A stretch of DNA of 64,000 nt from Lacisediminihabitans sp040549525 (lineage in GTDB: Bacteria > Actinomycetota > Actinomycetes > Actinomycetales > Microbacteriaceae), in the NCBI RefSeq assembly GCF_040549525.1, contig NZ_JBEPTM010000004.1, forward strand, positions 186,001 through 250,000, in the 5' to 3' direction. The stretch's first letter is position 1; the number at the start of each line of letters is the position of its first letter. The notes beneath the pieces are model-generated. The model was not told where the DNA came from and made no database searches. It worked only from the letters and a program-made list of their open reading frames with translations. Below, piece after piece: positions 31,613 through 40,981 of this stretch. The position numbers and the translations under genes were made by a program.

Positions 31613-33877
31613 GTGGTCGACCGTGAACTCCAGCATGAGCAGCAGTACGTAGCACGCCTGTACGCGCGTCTCGACGCGCTCCAGCGGGAAGCGGAGCAGC
31701 AGCTCGATGCGGTGCGCCTTCTCGACGTCGGCGGCAATCATCAGGGGCGCTCCGAGCGTGACACTTTCGCGCGCATCTACGAAGACCGCATCCTGCAGCT
31801 CCGTGAGGTCGACGAGCGCCTGGCCTTCGGGCGGCTCGAGTTCGAACCCGAGGCCGCCGGGGGAGCGGACGACGGCACGGATGGCTCGGTGTTCCGCTAC
31901 ATCGGCCGCATCGGCCTGCGCGACGAAGACCTCCAACCCCTCCTGCTCGACTGGCGGGTGCCGCAGGCGAGTGCGTTCTACCAGGCCACCGCCGCGACGC
32001 CGCTCGGTGCTCGAGCCCGCCGGCACCTGCTCTCCCAGGGGCGGAACATCATCCGGATCGAAGACGAGATCTTCGACTCCGAGCTGCTCGAGAGCGCGAA
32101 CTCCGAGCTTCAGGGTGAGGGTGCCCTCCTCGCCGCCCTCACCGCGCAGCGCACCGGACGCATGTCTGACATCGTCGCCACGATCCAGGGCGAACAGGAC
32201 CGCATCATCCGCTCCGAGCTCAAGGGGGTGCTCGTGGTGCAGGGCGGGCCGGGCACGGGAAAGACCGCGGTCGCCCTTCATCGCGCCGCCTACCTGCTGT
32301 ATTCGCACCGCGAGCGCCTGCGCAATTCCGGTGTGCTGATCGTGGGACCGTCCCGGTCTTTCCTGCAGTACATCGAGGCCGTGCTGCCCTCGCTCGGCGA
32401 GACCGGTGTGGTGCTCGCGAGCGTCGGCCAGCTCTACCCCGATGTCGAGGCGACTCGGGAGGATGCCCCCGCCACCGCCGCGATCAAGGGAAGGGCGGCG
32501 ATGGCCGGGGTGATCGCGCGCGCGGTGCGCTCACGACAGCGGGTGCCCTCCGCCCCGCAGGATCTCGAGGTGAACGGCGATCGGGTGACCCTGGATCCCC
32601 GCCTCATCGCCAGCGCGATCGCACGGGCCCGCGAGAGCAACAAGTCCCACAACGAGGCGCGGGTGGTCTTCGTGAAGAACGCCCTCGGTGCGCTCTCCCG
32701 CCAGTGGCTCACCCAGTTGCAGGATGCCGGCAACTCCATGGATGACACCGACCTGCCGATGCTTCGGGAAGACCTGCGATCGGCCGAAGATGTGCGCGTC
32801 GCGCTGAATACCGCCTGGTTGCCGTTGACCCCGCAGAAACTCCTGCAGGACCTCTACGCCCGACCGCAGTGGCTCGCCGAGCTGACCCCGGGATGGAGCG
32901 AGTCCGAGCGTGCGCTGCTCCGCCGCGATCGGGATGCCGAGTTCACGATCGCCGACATTCCGCTGCTCGACGAGGCAGCGGAGCACCTGGGCGAATACAG
33001 CGTGGCCGACGCCGCTCAGAAGCGCGAAGCCAAACAGCAGCGCAAGCGCGACATCGAGAACGCCGAACACGCGATAGAGAACATGCAGGTCGGTGGACTC
33101 GTCAACGCCAAGTCCCTCGCCGACAACTTCGCCGAGCTCGGGGATCGGGCGACCACCGCCGAGAGGGCTGCCGCGGATCGCACCTGGACCTACGGTCACG
33201 TGGTTGTGGACGAAGCCCAGGAGCTGTCGCCGATGCAGTGGCGTTTGCTGCTGCGAAGGGGTCCCCAGCGCTCGTTCACCATCGTCGGCGACATCGCGCA
33301 GGCCGCTGCCGCCGCCGCGGCATCCACCTGGAAGGATGCCCTCGAGCCCCTCCTCGCGGATTCTCCGGAGTCCGATCGGTGGCGGCTCGAAGAGCTCACG
33401 GTCAACTACCGCACGCCGAGCCAGATCGCCGCTGCCGCGGAGTCGATGGCCATCGCCAACGGTCTGCACGTGACCGAGTCGCGCGCGGTCCGCTCGAGCG
33501 AATGGCCGATCACCGTCGTCGCGGATGCCGTGGAAGCGGTGCGGATCGATCGCGCCGCCGACGGGGCCGGCGGAACTCTCGCCGTGATCGTGCTCGAGCC
33601 GGAGATCCGTCAGCTGACGGATCGCCTGGTGGCCGAGTTCGGGGACGCGGTGGGGCTCGGTTCGATCGGACTGGTCCGCGATATCGCCGTGATCACCCCG
33701 CAGGAGGCGAAGGGACTCGAATTCGACTCGGTCGTCGTCGTGGATCCGGTCGCGATCCTCGCGGCATCAGAGCGCGGGGCAGGAGCGCTCTACGTGGCCA
33801 TGACCCGAGCGACCCAACGGCTCACGCTGGTCGCCCAGGGGGAGCTGCCCGCCGGCATCGTGCCGTCGCTCGAGTAG
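31613..33877 (+). CDS. HelD/HelR-type UvrD-like RNA-polymerase-recycling ATPase
   Basis: 754 residues from GTG. An N-terminal coiled-coil arm (about 1-65) precedes LLDWRVPQASAFYQAT, a motif I associate with actinobacterial HelD, then Walker A GGPGTGKTA (about 211-219), VDEAQELSPMQW (about 528), the Q-motif-like VNYRTPSQI and the C-terminal ITPQEAKGLEFDSVVVVDP and YVAMTRATQRL motifs of SF1A helicases. Class II HelD proteins pull RNA polymerase off DNA and the HelR subgroup displaces rifamycins. TAAACT (31565-31570) is a strong -10; the leader is about 36 bases and has GGGGAA before the GTG. The stop codon lies in copy 3 of the TCGAG palindrome. Confidence 0.9.
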   Translation: MVDRELQHEQQYVARLYARLDALQREAEQQLDAVRLLDVGGNHQGRSERDTFARIYEDRILQLREVDERLAFGRLEFEPEAAGGADDGTDGSVFRYIGRIGLRDEDLQPLLLDWRVPQASAFYQATAATPLGARARRHLLSQGRNIIRIEDEIFDSELLESANSELQGEGALLAALTAQRTGRMSDIVATIQGEQDRIIRSELKGVLVVQGGPGTGKTAVALHRAAYLLYSHRERLRNSGVLIVGPSRSFLQYIEAVLPSLGETGVVLASVGQLYPDVEATREDAPATAAIKGRAAMAGVIARAVRSRQRVPSAPQDLEVNGDRVTLDPRLIASAIARARESNKSHNEARVVFVKNALGALSRQWLTQLQDAGNSMDDTDLPMLREDLRSAEDVRVALNTAWLPLTPQKLLQDLYARPQWLAELTPGWSESERALLRRDRDAEFTIADIPLLDEAAEHLGEYSVADAAQKREAKQQRKRDIENAEHAIENMQVGGLVNAKSLADNFAELGDRATTAERAAADRTWTYGHVVVDEAQELSPMQWRLLLRRGPQRSFTIVGDIAQAAAAAAASTWKDALEPLLADSPESDRWRLEELTVNYRTPSQIAAAAESMAIANGLHVTESRAVRSSEWPITVVADAVEAVRIDRAADGAGGTLAVIVLEPEIRQLTDRLVAEFGDAVGLGSIGLVRDIAVITPQEAKGLEFDSVVVVDPVAILAASERGAGALYVAMTRATQRLTLVAQGELPAGIVPSLE

Positions 33878-33903
33878 CGATCGCCAGCGAGCGTATCGAG
33901 ACC
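33870..33903. repeat. Dispersed palindromic element, copy 3 (contains a stop codon)
   Basis: TCGAGTAGCGA at its start and AGCGAGCGTATCGAGACC at its end match copy 1; the TAG in the first part is the stop codon of the HelD gene. Confidence 0.55.
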
Positions 33904-33925
33904 CGGCGGCATCCGCCACCAGCGC

Positions 33926-35254
<1,329 letters not shown>

Positions 35255-35294
35255 TCACACCATTCTCACCCGGCGACGGTGGGATGCTTGACGG

Positions 35295-36455
35295 GTGACG
35301 CTTCCGATCGATTCCGTGCTCACCGCCGAGCTGCTCGCCCGCATCCATGACCGGGCACCCGGGTACGACCGTCACAACGCCTTCTTCACCGAGGACCTCG
35401 CCGAACTCGCCCATGCCGGCTATCTTCGTTCACTGGTGCCGCGGGATCTCGGCGGCCTCGGCCTGAGCCTGCAGCAGATGGCCCACGAACAGGCGAGGCT
35501 CGCGAAGGCCGCTCCGGCCACGGCGCTCGCCGTGAACATGCACCTGGTCTGGACCGGTGTCGCGAAGGCCCTTCACGACCGCGGGGACGACAGCCTCGAC
35601 TTCGTGCTGCGGGACGCCGCGGCGGGCGAGATCTACGCCTTTGCGATCAGCGAAGCGGGCAACGATCTCGTATTGTTCGACAGCACCACGGATGCCCGCC
35701 CGCTGCCCGACGGCGGCTACGCGTTCACCGGCACCAAGATCTTCACGAGCCTGTCACCGGCGTGGACCCGCCTCGGCCTCTTCGGGCTGGATACGGTCTC
35801 GGCGGATGCCCCGAAACTGGTCCACGCGGTGGTCACAAGGCAGACGCCGGGCATCACCATCGCCGAGGACTGGAACACCCTGGGAATGCGGGCGAGCCAG
35901 AGCAACACCACCCACCTCGATTCGGTGGCCGCGACATCCGACCGTGTCTTCCGCCGCCTCGATCCGGGGCCGAGTCGGGACGCGCTGATTTTCGCGATCT
36001 TCGCCAACTTCGAGATCCTCATCTCCGCCGTCTACGTGGGCATCGGCGAGCGCGCCCTGGAGCTCGCCGTCGAGTCCGCGCACGCCAGGGGGTCACGGCG
36101 CACCGGGCTCAGTCGGGACCAGGATCCGAACGTGCGCTGGAAGATCGCGGACGCCGCCCTCGCCCAGGACGCGCTGCGTCCGCAGCTCGACGCGCTGGCC
36201 TCAGACTTCGATGACGGCGTCGATCGCGGCGCACGGTGGTTCCGCGACCTCGTCGGACTCAAGTCCCGGTCGACCCGGTCGGCCCGCTACGTTGTCGACC
36301 AAGCCGTCGCGGTGGCGGGCGGCGCCGCATTCTCGGCGACAAGTGAACTCTCCCGGCTGTACCGGGATGTGCTCGCGGGAGGGTTCCACCCGAGCAACGA
36401 AGACTCGGTGCACTCCACGGTCGCGACCGCACTGCTCGGCCCGATCGACGAGTGA
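35295..36455 (+). CDS. Acyl-CoA dehydrogenase-superfamily flavoprotein
   Basis: 386 residues. The three-part ACAD fold is clear: N-terminal helices with LAHAGYLRSLVPRDLGGLGLSL, the beta domain with FAISEAGNDL and FTGTKIFTSLSPAW, and a C-terminal helical domain with AVAGGAAFSATSELSRLYRDVLAG and FHPSNEDSVH. The catalytic Glu of classical acyl-CoA dehydrogenases is not evident, and the last motif resembles that of flavin-dependent group D monooxygenases, so the enzyme may be an oxygenase rather than a dehydrogenase. GATGCT (35283-35288) six bases before the GTG suggests a leaderless mRNA. Confidence 0.82.
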   Translation: MTLPIDSVLTAELLARIHDRAPGYDRHNAFFTEDLAELAHAGYLRSLVPRDLGGLGLSLQQMAHEQARLAKAAPATALAVNMHLVWTGVAKALHDRGDDSLDFVLRDAAAGEIYAFAISEAGNDLVLFDSTTDARPLPDGGYAFTGTKIFTSLSPAWTRLGLFGLDTVSADAPKLVHAVVTRQTPGITIAEDWNTLGMRASQSNTTHLDSVAATSDRVFRRLDPGPSRDALIFAIFANFEILISAVYVGIGERALELAVESAHARGSRRTGLSRDQDPNVRWKIADAALAQDALRPQLDALASDFDDGVDRGARWFRDLVGLKSRSTRSARYVVDQAVAVAGGAAFSATSELSRLYRDVLAGGFHPSNEDSVHSTVATALLGPIDE

Positions 36456-36583
36456 GCGCACCGAGAACTGCCCACGTGCGCCGGCTCGGAAGCGCCACAG
36501 CCTTTCCCCTCACGCTGTCCCCTCACGATTCGGCCCGGTCGTGGCAGTGGGTCGGATGAGGCGGTGTCGCCTACCCTGAATTC

Positions 36584-37306
36584 ATGACGTCTTCGATCGC
36601 TCTCGACCCCTCCGTGGTGGTCTGGTCTGTTCCCGAGTCCTCGCTTGCCGAGGAGCTCGCGACGCGTCCGCTGCTTGTGCTGTTGCACGGCCGCGGCTCG
36701 CACGAACAGGATCTCGTCGCCCTTGCGCCGCTGCTGCCGCCGCGGTTCGTTCTCGCGTCCCTCCGCGCGCCTCTCGAGCTCGCGCCAGGGTCGTATTCGT
36801 GGTTTCCCGTTGGCGAACCCGGACTGCCGAGCATCGTCGCTGCGGATTCGGCGGTCGCCGCGCTTCTGGACTGGCTCGATTCGGTGCCGGTTGCGACATC
36901 CGTCTCGGTGCTGGGCTTCTCCCAGGGCGGCGCAATGGCCATTCACGCTCTGAGGCACGAGCCCCGACGATTCGCGGCAATCGTGAACCTCGCCGGGTTC
37001 GCCATCGCGGGAGATGCGCCGGCTGACCGGTCCCTCGAGACGCTGCGGCCCCCGGTGTTCTGGGGAAGCGACCCGGCGGATCCCGTGATCCCTGCCGCGG
37101 CTATCGCCCGCACCGCCCAGTGGCTGCCTTCCCATTCGACGCTGACGGTGCGCCACTATGACGGGATCGGACACTCGATCTCGCGCGAAGAGTTGACCGA
37201 CGTGAATGAGTTCCTGCTGGCCTCCAGCCCCACAGAGATGCCCCACACAGACTCGTCGCCCGGTGCGGCACTTGGTGCGGCTCTTCCGGGCGACGGGTTG
37301 TTCTGA
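36584..37306 (+). CDS. Alpha/beta hydrolase, phospholipase/carboxylesterase type
   Basis: 240 residues. LLVLLHGRGSHEQDL supplies the oxyanion region, the nucleophile elbow is GFSQGGAM (Ser about 113), the acid is probably in SDPADPVIP and the histidine is in GIGHSISREE. This is the abhydrolase_2 (YpfH/acyl-protein thioesterase-like) layout. No signal peptide. The last 35 residues are low complexity. TACCCT (36572-36577) six bases before the ATG marks a leaderless mRNA. Confidence 0.88.
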   Translation: MTSSIALDPSVVVWSVPESSLAEELATRPLLVLLHGRGSHEQDLVALAPLLPPRFVLASLRAPLELAPGSYSWFPVGEPGLPSIVAADSAVAALLDWLDSVPVATSVSVLGFSQGGAMAIHALRHEPRRFAAIVNLAGFAIAGDAPADRSLETLRPPVFWGSDPADPVIPAAAIARTAQWLPSHSTLTVRHYDGIGHSISREELTDVNEFLLASSPTEMPHTDSSPGAALGAALPGDGLF

Positions 37307-37321
37307 TAACAGGATGCTCCC

Positions 37322-37348
37322 GACGGGGGCGTGAGCGCAATACCCCCG
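37322..37348. terminator. Bidirectional terminator-like hairpin between convergent genes
   Basis: ACGGGGG (37322-37328) and CCCCCGT (37342-37348) form a perfect 7-bp stem with a 13-base loop, followed by TTTG. It lies between the esterase and the PLP-enzyme stops. Confidence 0.5.
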
Positions 37349-37379
37349 TTTGACAACTGTGCCGCGATGGGCCGGATTC

Positions 37380-38702
37380 TCAGATCGCCTTGGCGGTACG
37401 CGCCACTCGCAACGCACTGTCCAGCTCGGTGAGAAACCTGTCGGCGTCGGCGGTGCTGAAGCACAGCGGAGGCCGCACCTTGAGTGTGTTTCTGGCCGCT
37501 CCGGATGCCCCGATCAAGACACCGCGACGACGGAGCTCATTGACCACCACCAGGGTGCTGTGCTCGTCGGGCACTCCGTCGCGAACGAGATCTACGCCCA
37601 GGAAGAGGCCGACGCCCCGCACGGCTCCGACGGCTTCGTGGAATTCGGCGAGCATCCCGAGGCCGGTGGTGAGGTATTCGCCGACCATCCGCGCATTCTC
37701 GATGAGACCTTCCTCGCGGATGATGTGGAGCACTGCGTCTGCGGCGGCGATGGAAACCGGTGTTCCGCCGAAGGTGGAGAAATACCGTCCGCGCGCGGCG
37801 AACTCATCCACCAGCTCGCGGCGGGCGATGACGGCACCGATCGGCATACCGTTTCCCATCGGCTTGCCCACGGTGACGAGGTCGGGAACGACCGCGCCGA
37901 GGGCCGAATCGTGACGGGTGAAGCCCCACAGGTCGTGACCGAGCCGACCGAAGCCGGATTGCACCTCGTCGGCGATATAGAGGCCGTCCGCGTCGTGCAC
38001 GATGTCGCTGACGCGGCCGAGGAAGGGTGCGCCCCCCGGGTGAACGCCATCCGAAGCGAAGATCGAATCCGCCACCAGTGCGGCGAAGCCGTGCTCGGAA
38101 GCCGCGAGCTCTGCGGCCGCTGCGGTCACGGCATCCGCGAACGCTGATCCATCGCCGGTGGGCGGGTCGACCAGACGGACCCAGGGGGCGATGCTCGCCT
38201 CGCCGCCGAGTGACGGTGAGATCAGCGCCGTCTCCGAGGTGACGCCGTGATAGGCGTTGCGGGTGACGATCACGCCCTGCTTTCCGGTCACGGTCTTGGC
38301 GATCCGCAGCGCGAGGTCGTTCGCCTCCGACCCGGTGCAGGTATAGAGCACGTTGGCGAGCGCCCGGGGGAGCGTGCCGAGCAACTCTTCGGAGTACTCG
38401 ACGAGGCGGCGATCGAGGTAGCGGGTGTTCGTGTTGACGAGAGCTGCCTGGGCCGCGATGGCTTCGACCACGCGCGGATGGGAGTGGCCAACCGAGGGCA
38501 CGTTGTTGTACACGTCGAGGTACTCGGTGCCCGCGGCATCCCAGAGTCTCGTTCCGAGGCCGCGCACGATCTCGACGGGGTCGTCGTAGAACAGTCGGTA
38601 GGCCGCCCCGAGGCTGCGATTACGGCGCTCCACCAGCAGGCGGGTCGGTTCGCTGAGTTCATCGAGACGGTCATTGCTGAAGTAGGTGCTCGGACCAGGC
38701 AT
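37380..38702 (-). CDS. Class III PLP enzyme, probable phospho-lyase/aminotransferase (AGXT2L-like)
   Basis: 440 residues, fold-type I PLP enzyme of the class III aminotransferase family: YNNVPSVGHSHPRVVEAI, TCTGSEANDLALRIA, ADEVQSGFGRLG with the cofactor-binding aspartate, and the PLP lysine in VTVGKPMGNG. YLDVYNNVPSVGHSHP and DEVQSGFGR are characteristic of the AGXT2L/ethanolamine-phosphate and phosphohydroxylysine phospho-lyases. The upstream gene is an APH-like kinase, matching the kinase plus phospho-lyase pairs known for hydroxylysine breakdown. TAGGGT (38714-38709), six bases before the ATG, overlaps the kinase stop codon. Confidence 0.85.
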   Translation of the reverse strand: MPGPSTYFSNDRLDELSEPTRLLVERRNRSLGAAYRLFYDDPVEIVRGLGTRLWDAAGTEYLDVYNNVPSVGHSHPRVVEAIAAQAALVNTNTRYLDRRLVEYSEELLGTLPRALANVLYTCTGSEANDLALRIAKTVTGKQGVIVTRNAYHGVTSETALISPSLGGEASIAPWVRLVDPPTGDGSAFADAVTAAAAELAASEHGFAALVADSIFASDGVHPGGAPFLGRVSDIVHDADGLYIADEVQSGFGRLGHDLWGFTRHDSALGAVVPDLVTVGKPMGNGMPIGAVIARRELVDEFAARGRYFSTFGGTPVSIAAADAVLHIIREEGLIENARMVGEYLTTGLGMLAEFHEAVGAVRGVGLFLGVDLVRDGVPDEHSTLVVVNELRRRGVLIGASGAARNTLKVRPPLCFSTADADRFLTELDSALRVARTAKAI

Positions 38703-38711
38703 GGTCCGACC

Positions 38712-39773
38712 CTAGTGGCCGAGAGCTCCACGGGGCGGGGAAGAGTCGCTCAGCCGCAGGAATTGGCGCCAGGTCGTCTCGAGATTCCGCGCCGTGTACG
38801 CGGCGTTTTCGGATCGGGTCGCCGACATCCACGACCCCAGCAGCAGTCGCTGGGCGAGTCGACCGCGCACGAGCTGCGGGAGGAGGGATACCTCGTCGAC
38901 GGAGAGCTCTGACACGTCTCGATAGCCCGCCGCGAGAGCCACGGCGGAAGTCCAGGGGTTATCACTTCGCACCGATGGCGGAATCGCGTACGACATCGCT
39001 ATGGCGAGATCGGCACAGCGGTGGGTGCGCACCACATCGCCGAAATCGAGGATGCCGGTGACGAAGCCTCGCGTGTCCGGGTCCACGATGAGGTTGCCTC
39101 CGTGGAAGTCGTTGTGAACGGCCTGCCGTGGCGTGAGACGAAGGCTCGGAAGCGTGTTCGCCGTGAAGTCGACGAGGAGCTTGCCGACCGCAGAGCGTTG
39201 TTCGTCGTTCGGCAGCATCGGCACCAGTTCCGCCATGTCGTCGAGGTTGGCGAGATCCCAGGCCAGCCAGCGACCGGCCGCCGGGTGGTCGAAGTCGGCG
39301 AGCGCGAGGGCGACGCGAGCGAGCATCCGTCCCACCGCTCGCCACTGGTGCGTGGATGTCGGGGTGTCACTCAGCATCCGACCGGGAAGGTAACGGATCA
39401 ACCGTGTCGCGCGATCGTCGAGCGCAGCCCCGCCCCGAGTACTCGTGCCGGGCAGCGGCGCGATGAAGCGCTGGAGGGGGAGCGTGGCGTCTCGCCCCGC
39501 GGCATGTGAGATGGCCGCACCCGGGAGCTCGAGCTCGGCGGGGTCGTCACCGGGAGGCGCGATCTTCAGTACGAAACCGTTCGGTTCGCCTGCCACCCAG
39601 AGTCGAAATGTTTCGTCCCGCTCGGTCGCAAGACGGAGCACTCGGGCGGGGGTCATCCCATACTGGCGCTGTATGAGTGCGATGACTCGTTCGTCCGTGC
39701 TGCGTTCGAAGGGGCGGGCCAGCCCGGAAGAGAGTCGCTCGACCAGGGGCGTCGGGCGATCGTGATCGGGCAT
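38712..39773 (-). CDS. APH-family small-molecule kinase (hydroxylysine-kinase-like)
   Basis: 353 residues. Protein-kinase-like fold with LRLATERDETFRLWV (glycine-loop region), FVLKI (ATP lysine), the catalytic loop AVHNDFHGGNLIVD and the metal aspartate in GILDFGDVVRT. This sequence style matches homoserine kinase ThrB2, choline kinase-like and hydroxylysine kinase proteins. With the PLP phospho-lyase 9 bases downstream, the best guess is a kinase that phosphorylates an amino alcohol or hydroxylysine, whose phosphate is then eliminated (inference). CAGACT (39785-39780) six bases before ATG implies a leaderless mRNA. Confidence 0.82.
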   Translation of the reverse strand: MPDHDRPTPLVERLSSGLARPFERSTDERVIALIQRQYGMTPARVLRLATERDETFRLWVAGEPNGFVLKIAPPGDDPAELELPGAAISHAAGRDATLPLQRFIAPLPGTSTRGGAALDDRATRLIRYLPGRMLSDTPTSTHQWRAVGRMLARVALALADFDHPAAGRWLAWDLANLDDMAELVPMLPNDEQRSAVGKLLVDFTANTLPSLRLTPRQAVHNDFHGGNLIVDPDTRGFVTGILDFGDVVRTHRCADLAIAMSYAIPPSVRSDNPWTSAVALAAGYRDVSELSVDEVSLLPQLVRGRLAQRLLLGSWMSATRSENAAYTARNLETTWRQFLRLSDSSPPRGALGH

Positions 39774-39827
39774 GAGCAGAGTCTGCCCGAGAAGGGGCTC
39801 GGGGATGAAGCGGCAATCCCACCGTGT

Positions 39828-39884
39828 CCCGTTCGGGGATGACCCCTTCTGGGGAGTTCGCCCGGCCCGGCTCGTCGTTAGCCT
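39828..39884 (+). promoter_or_regulatory. Tandem CCC-TTC-GGGG promoter element of NERD gene 1
   Basis: CCCGTTCGGGG (39828-39838) and CCCCTTCTGGGG (39843-39854), central TTC triplets 15 bp apart, then 24 bp to TAGCCT (39879-39884), which is seven bases before the GTG start. Confidence 0.65.
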
Positions 39885-39891
39885 CGACACA

Positions 39892-40890
39892 GTGGCACCA
39901 CGATCTGAGCGTCCAGCAGTCTCGATGCGAGTGCCACGCGCGACCCGCGCCCGGCGGTCGACCCGAAATCTACAGTTGGAGCACGGCATCATAAGCACAG
40001 GGGACCCCTTACAGCGGATGCCCCCACTCTCTGCCCTTCGCGAGTGCCTGACCATCCAGGCCGATGAAGCACCACAGTCTTTCCTCGCCCGCCTCTTCGG
40101 GGTGCACCCGATCGCTCGTGAGGCGCGACGCAGTTTCAGCGGCGCGCTGGCGGAACTGGCCGTGACGGAATCCCTCTCGGCCCTCGGCAGCGAGTGGACA
40201 GTTGTGCATTCCGTTCCGGTTGCCGGGCCAAGGCAGGACGATCACCGCCTGGTCGATCACCGCCTGGTCGAGCACCGCCTGGTCGAGCACCGGGTGATCG
40301 ACCACCTGGTCATCGGTCCTGCCGGGATCTTCACACTCTCCGTCGAAAGCCATGCGGGACAGGCGCTCTGGGTCGGGGAGCGCACGTTCATCGCGGACGG
40401 CGAACGTCTCGATCACCTCGCCAGAGCCGACGAGACCGGCCGCGCGGTGACTCGACTGCTGGGCAGCGCGCTCGCCGCCGCCGGCGTCGCGCTGGAGCTC
40501 GTCGTGACCCCCTGTGTCATCGTCGATGCGCCCGCGACGCTCGAGGTCCGCCAGCGACCCGGCCGCATTCAGGTGGTGACCGCACGTTCGTTTGCCGTGT
40601 GGCTCACCGGTCTGCCACGACTGATCTCTCCGGCAGTCGTCGATGAGGTGGTGGCCGTCGCGGTGGCGGCCTCCAGCTGGCCGAGCAGTCCGCTCGACGA
40701 CCCCGACACCACCGGGGCCGACGCTCACGAGCGGAGAGCCGAGTTCGAGAGACTTCGCCGTCGCGTCTCGTCGGCTCGTTTTCGACGGCTCCTCTGGACG
40801 GGCCTCGGCGTGGTCGTGAGCTATGGCACGGTGATCGTCACCCTCGGGAGTGCTACGGCGCTCGAATTGACGAGCGCGCTCGGGGGGTAG
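39892..40890 (+). CDS. NERD-domain protein 1, membrane-anchored
   Basis: 332 residues. A basic N-terminus, then a NERD (nuclease-related) domain at about 85-190: SFSGALAELAVTESLSALG, HSVPV, DHLVIGPAGIFTL, WVGERTFIADG. The nuclease E-x-K that normally follows (ETK) is replaced by SVES, so catalysis is doubtful. The DH motif is preceded by an in-frame five-residue repeat (40240-40314). The C-terminus ends with an ERLRRRV coiled stretch and one membrane helix (about 305-330), as in NERD protein 3. The GTG is chosen because TAGCCT lies seven bases upstream. Divergent from the kinase gene. Confidence 0.8.
   Translation: MAPRSERPAVSMRVPRATRARRSTRNLQLEHGIISTGDPLQRMPPLSALRECLTIQADEAPQSFLARLFGVHPIAREARRSFSGALAELAVTESLSALGSEWTVVHSVPVAGPRQDDHRLVDHRLVEHRLVEHRVIDHLVIGPAGIFTLSVESHAGQALWVGERTFIADGERLDHLARADETGRAVTRLLGSALAAAGVALELVVTPCVIVDAPATLEVRQRPGRIQVVTARSFAVWLTGLPRLISPAVVDEVVAVAVAASSWPSSPLDDPDTTGADAHERRAEFERLRRRVSSARFRRLLWTGLGVVVSYGTVIVTLGSATALELTSALGG
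40240..40314 (+). repeat. 15-bp in-frame tandem repeat in NERD gene 1
   Basis: Five consecutive 15-bp units (gatcaccgcctggtc and variants) encode five copies of (D/E)H-R-L-V type pentapeptides, the last being the domain's own DHLVI. Units 1 and 2 are identical; unit 3 differs at one base; units 4 and 5 diverge. Confidence 0.9.
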
Positions 40891-40981
40891 GCCGGCGCCG
40901 GGCGTCCCGGCCGAGCGGCGCACGGAAGCTCGGCGATTCCGCGACATCCGCGTCCCGCAAGCACCGGAGCGAGGGGCCGAA

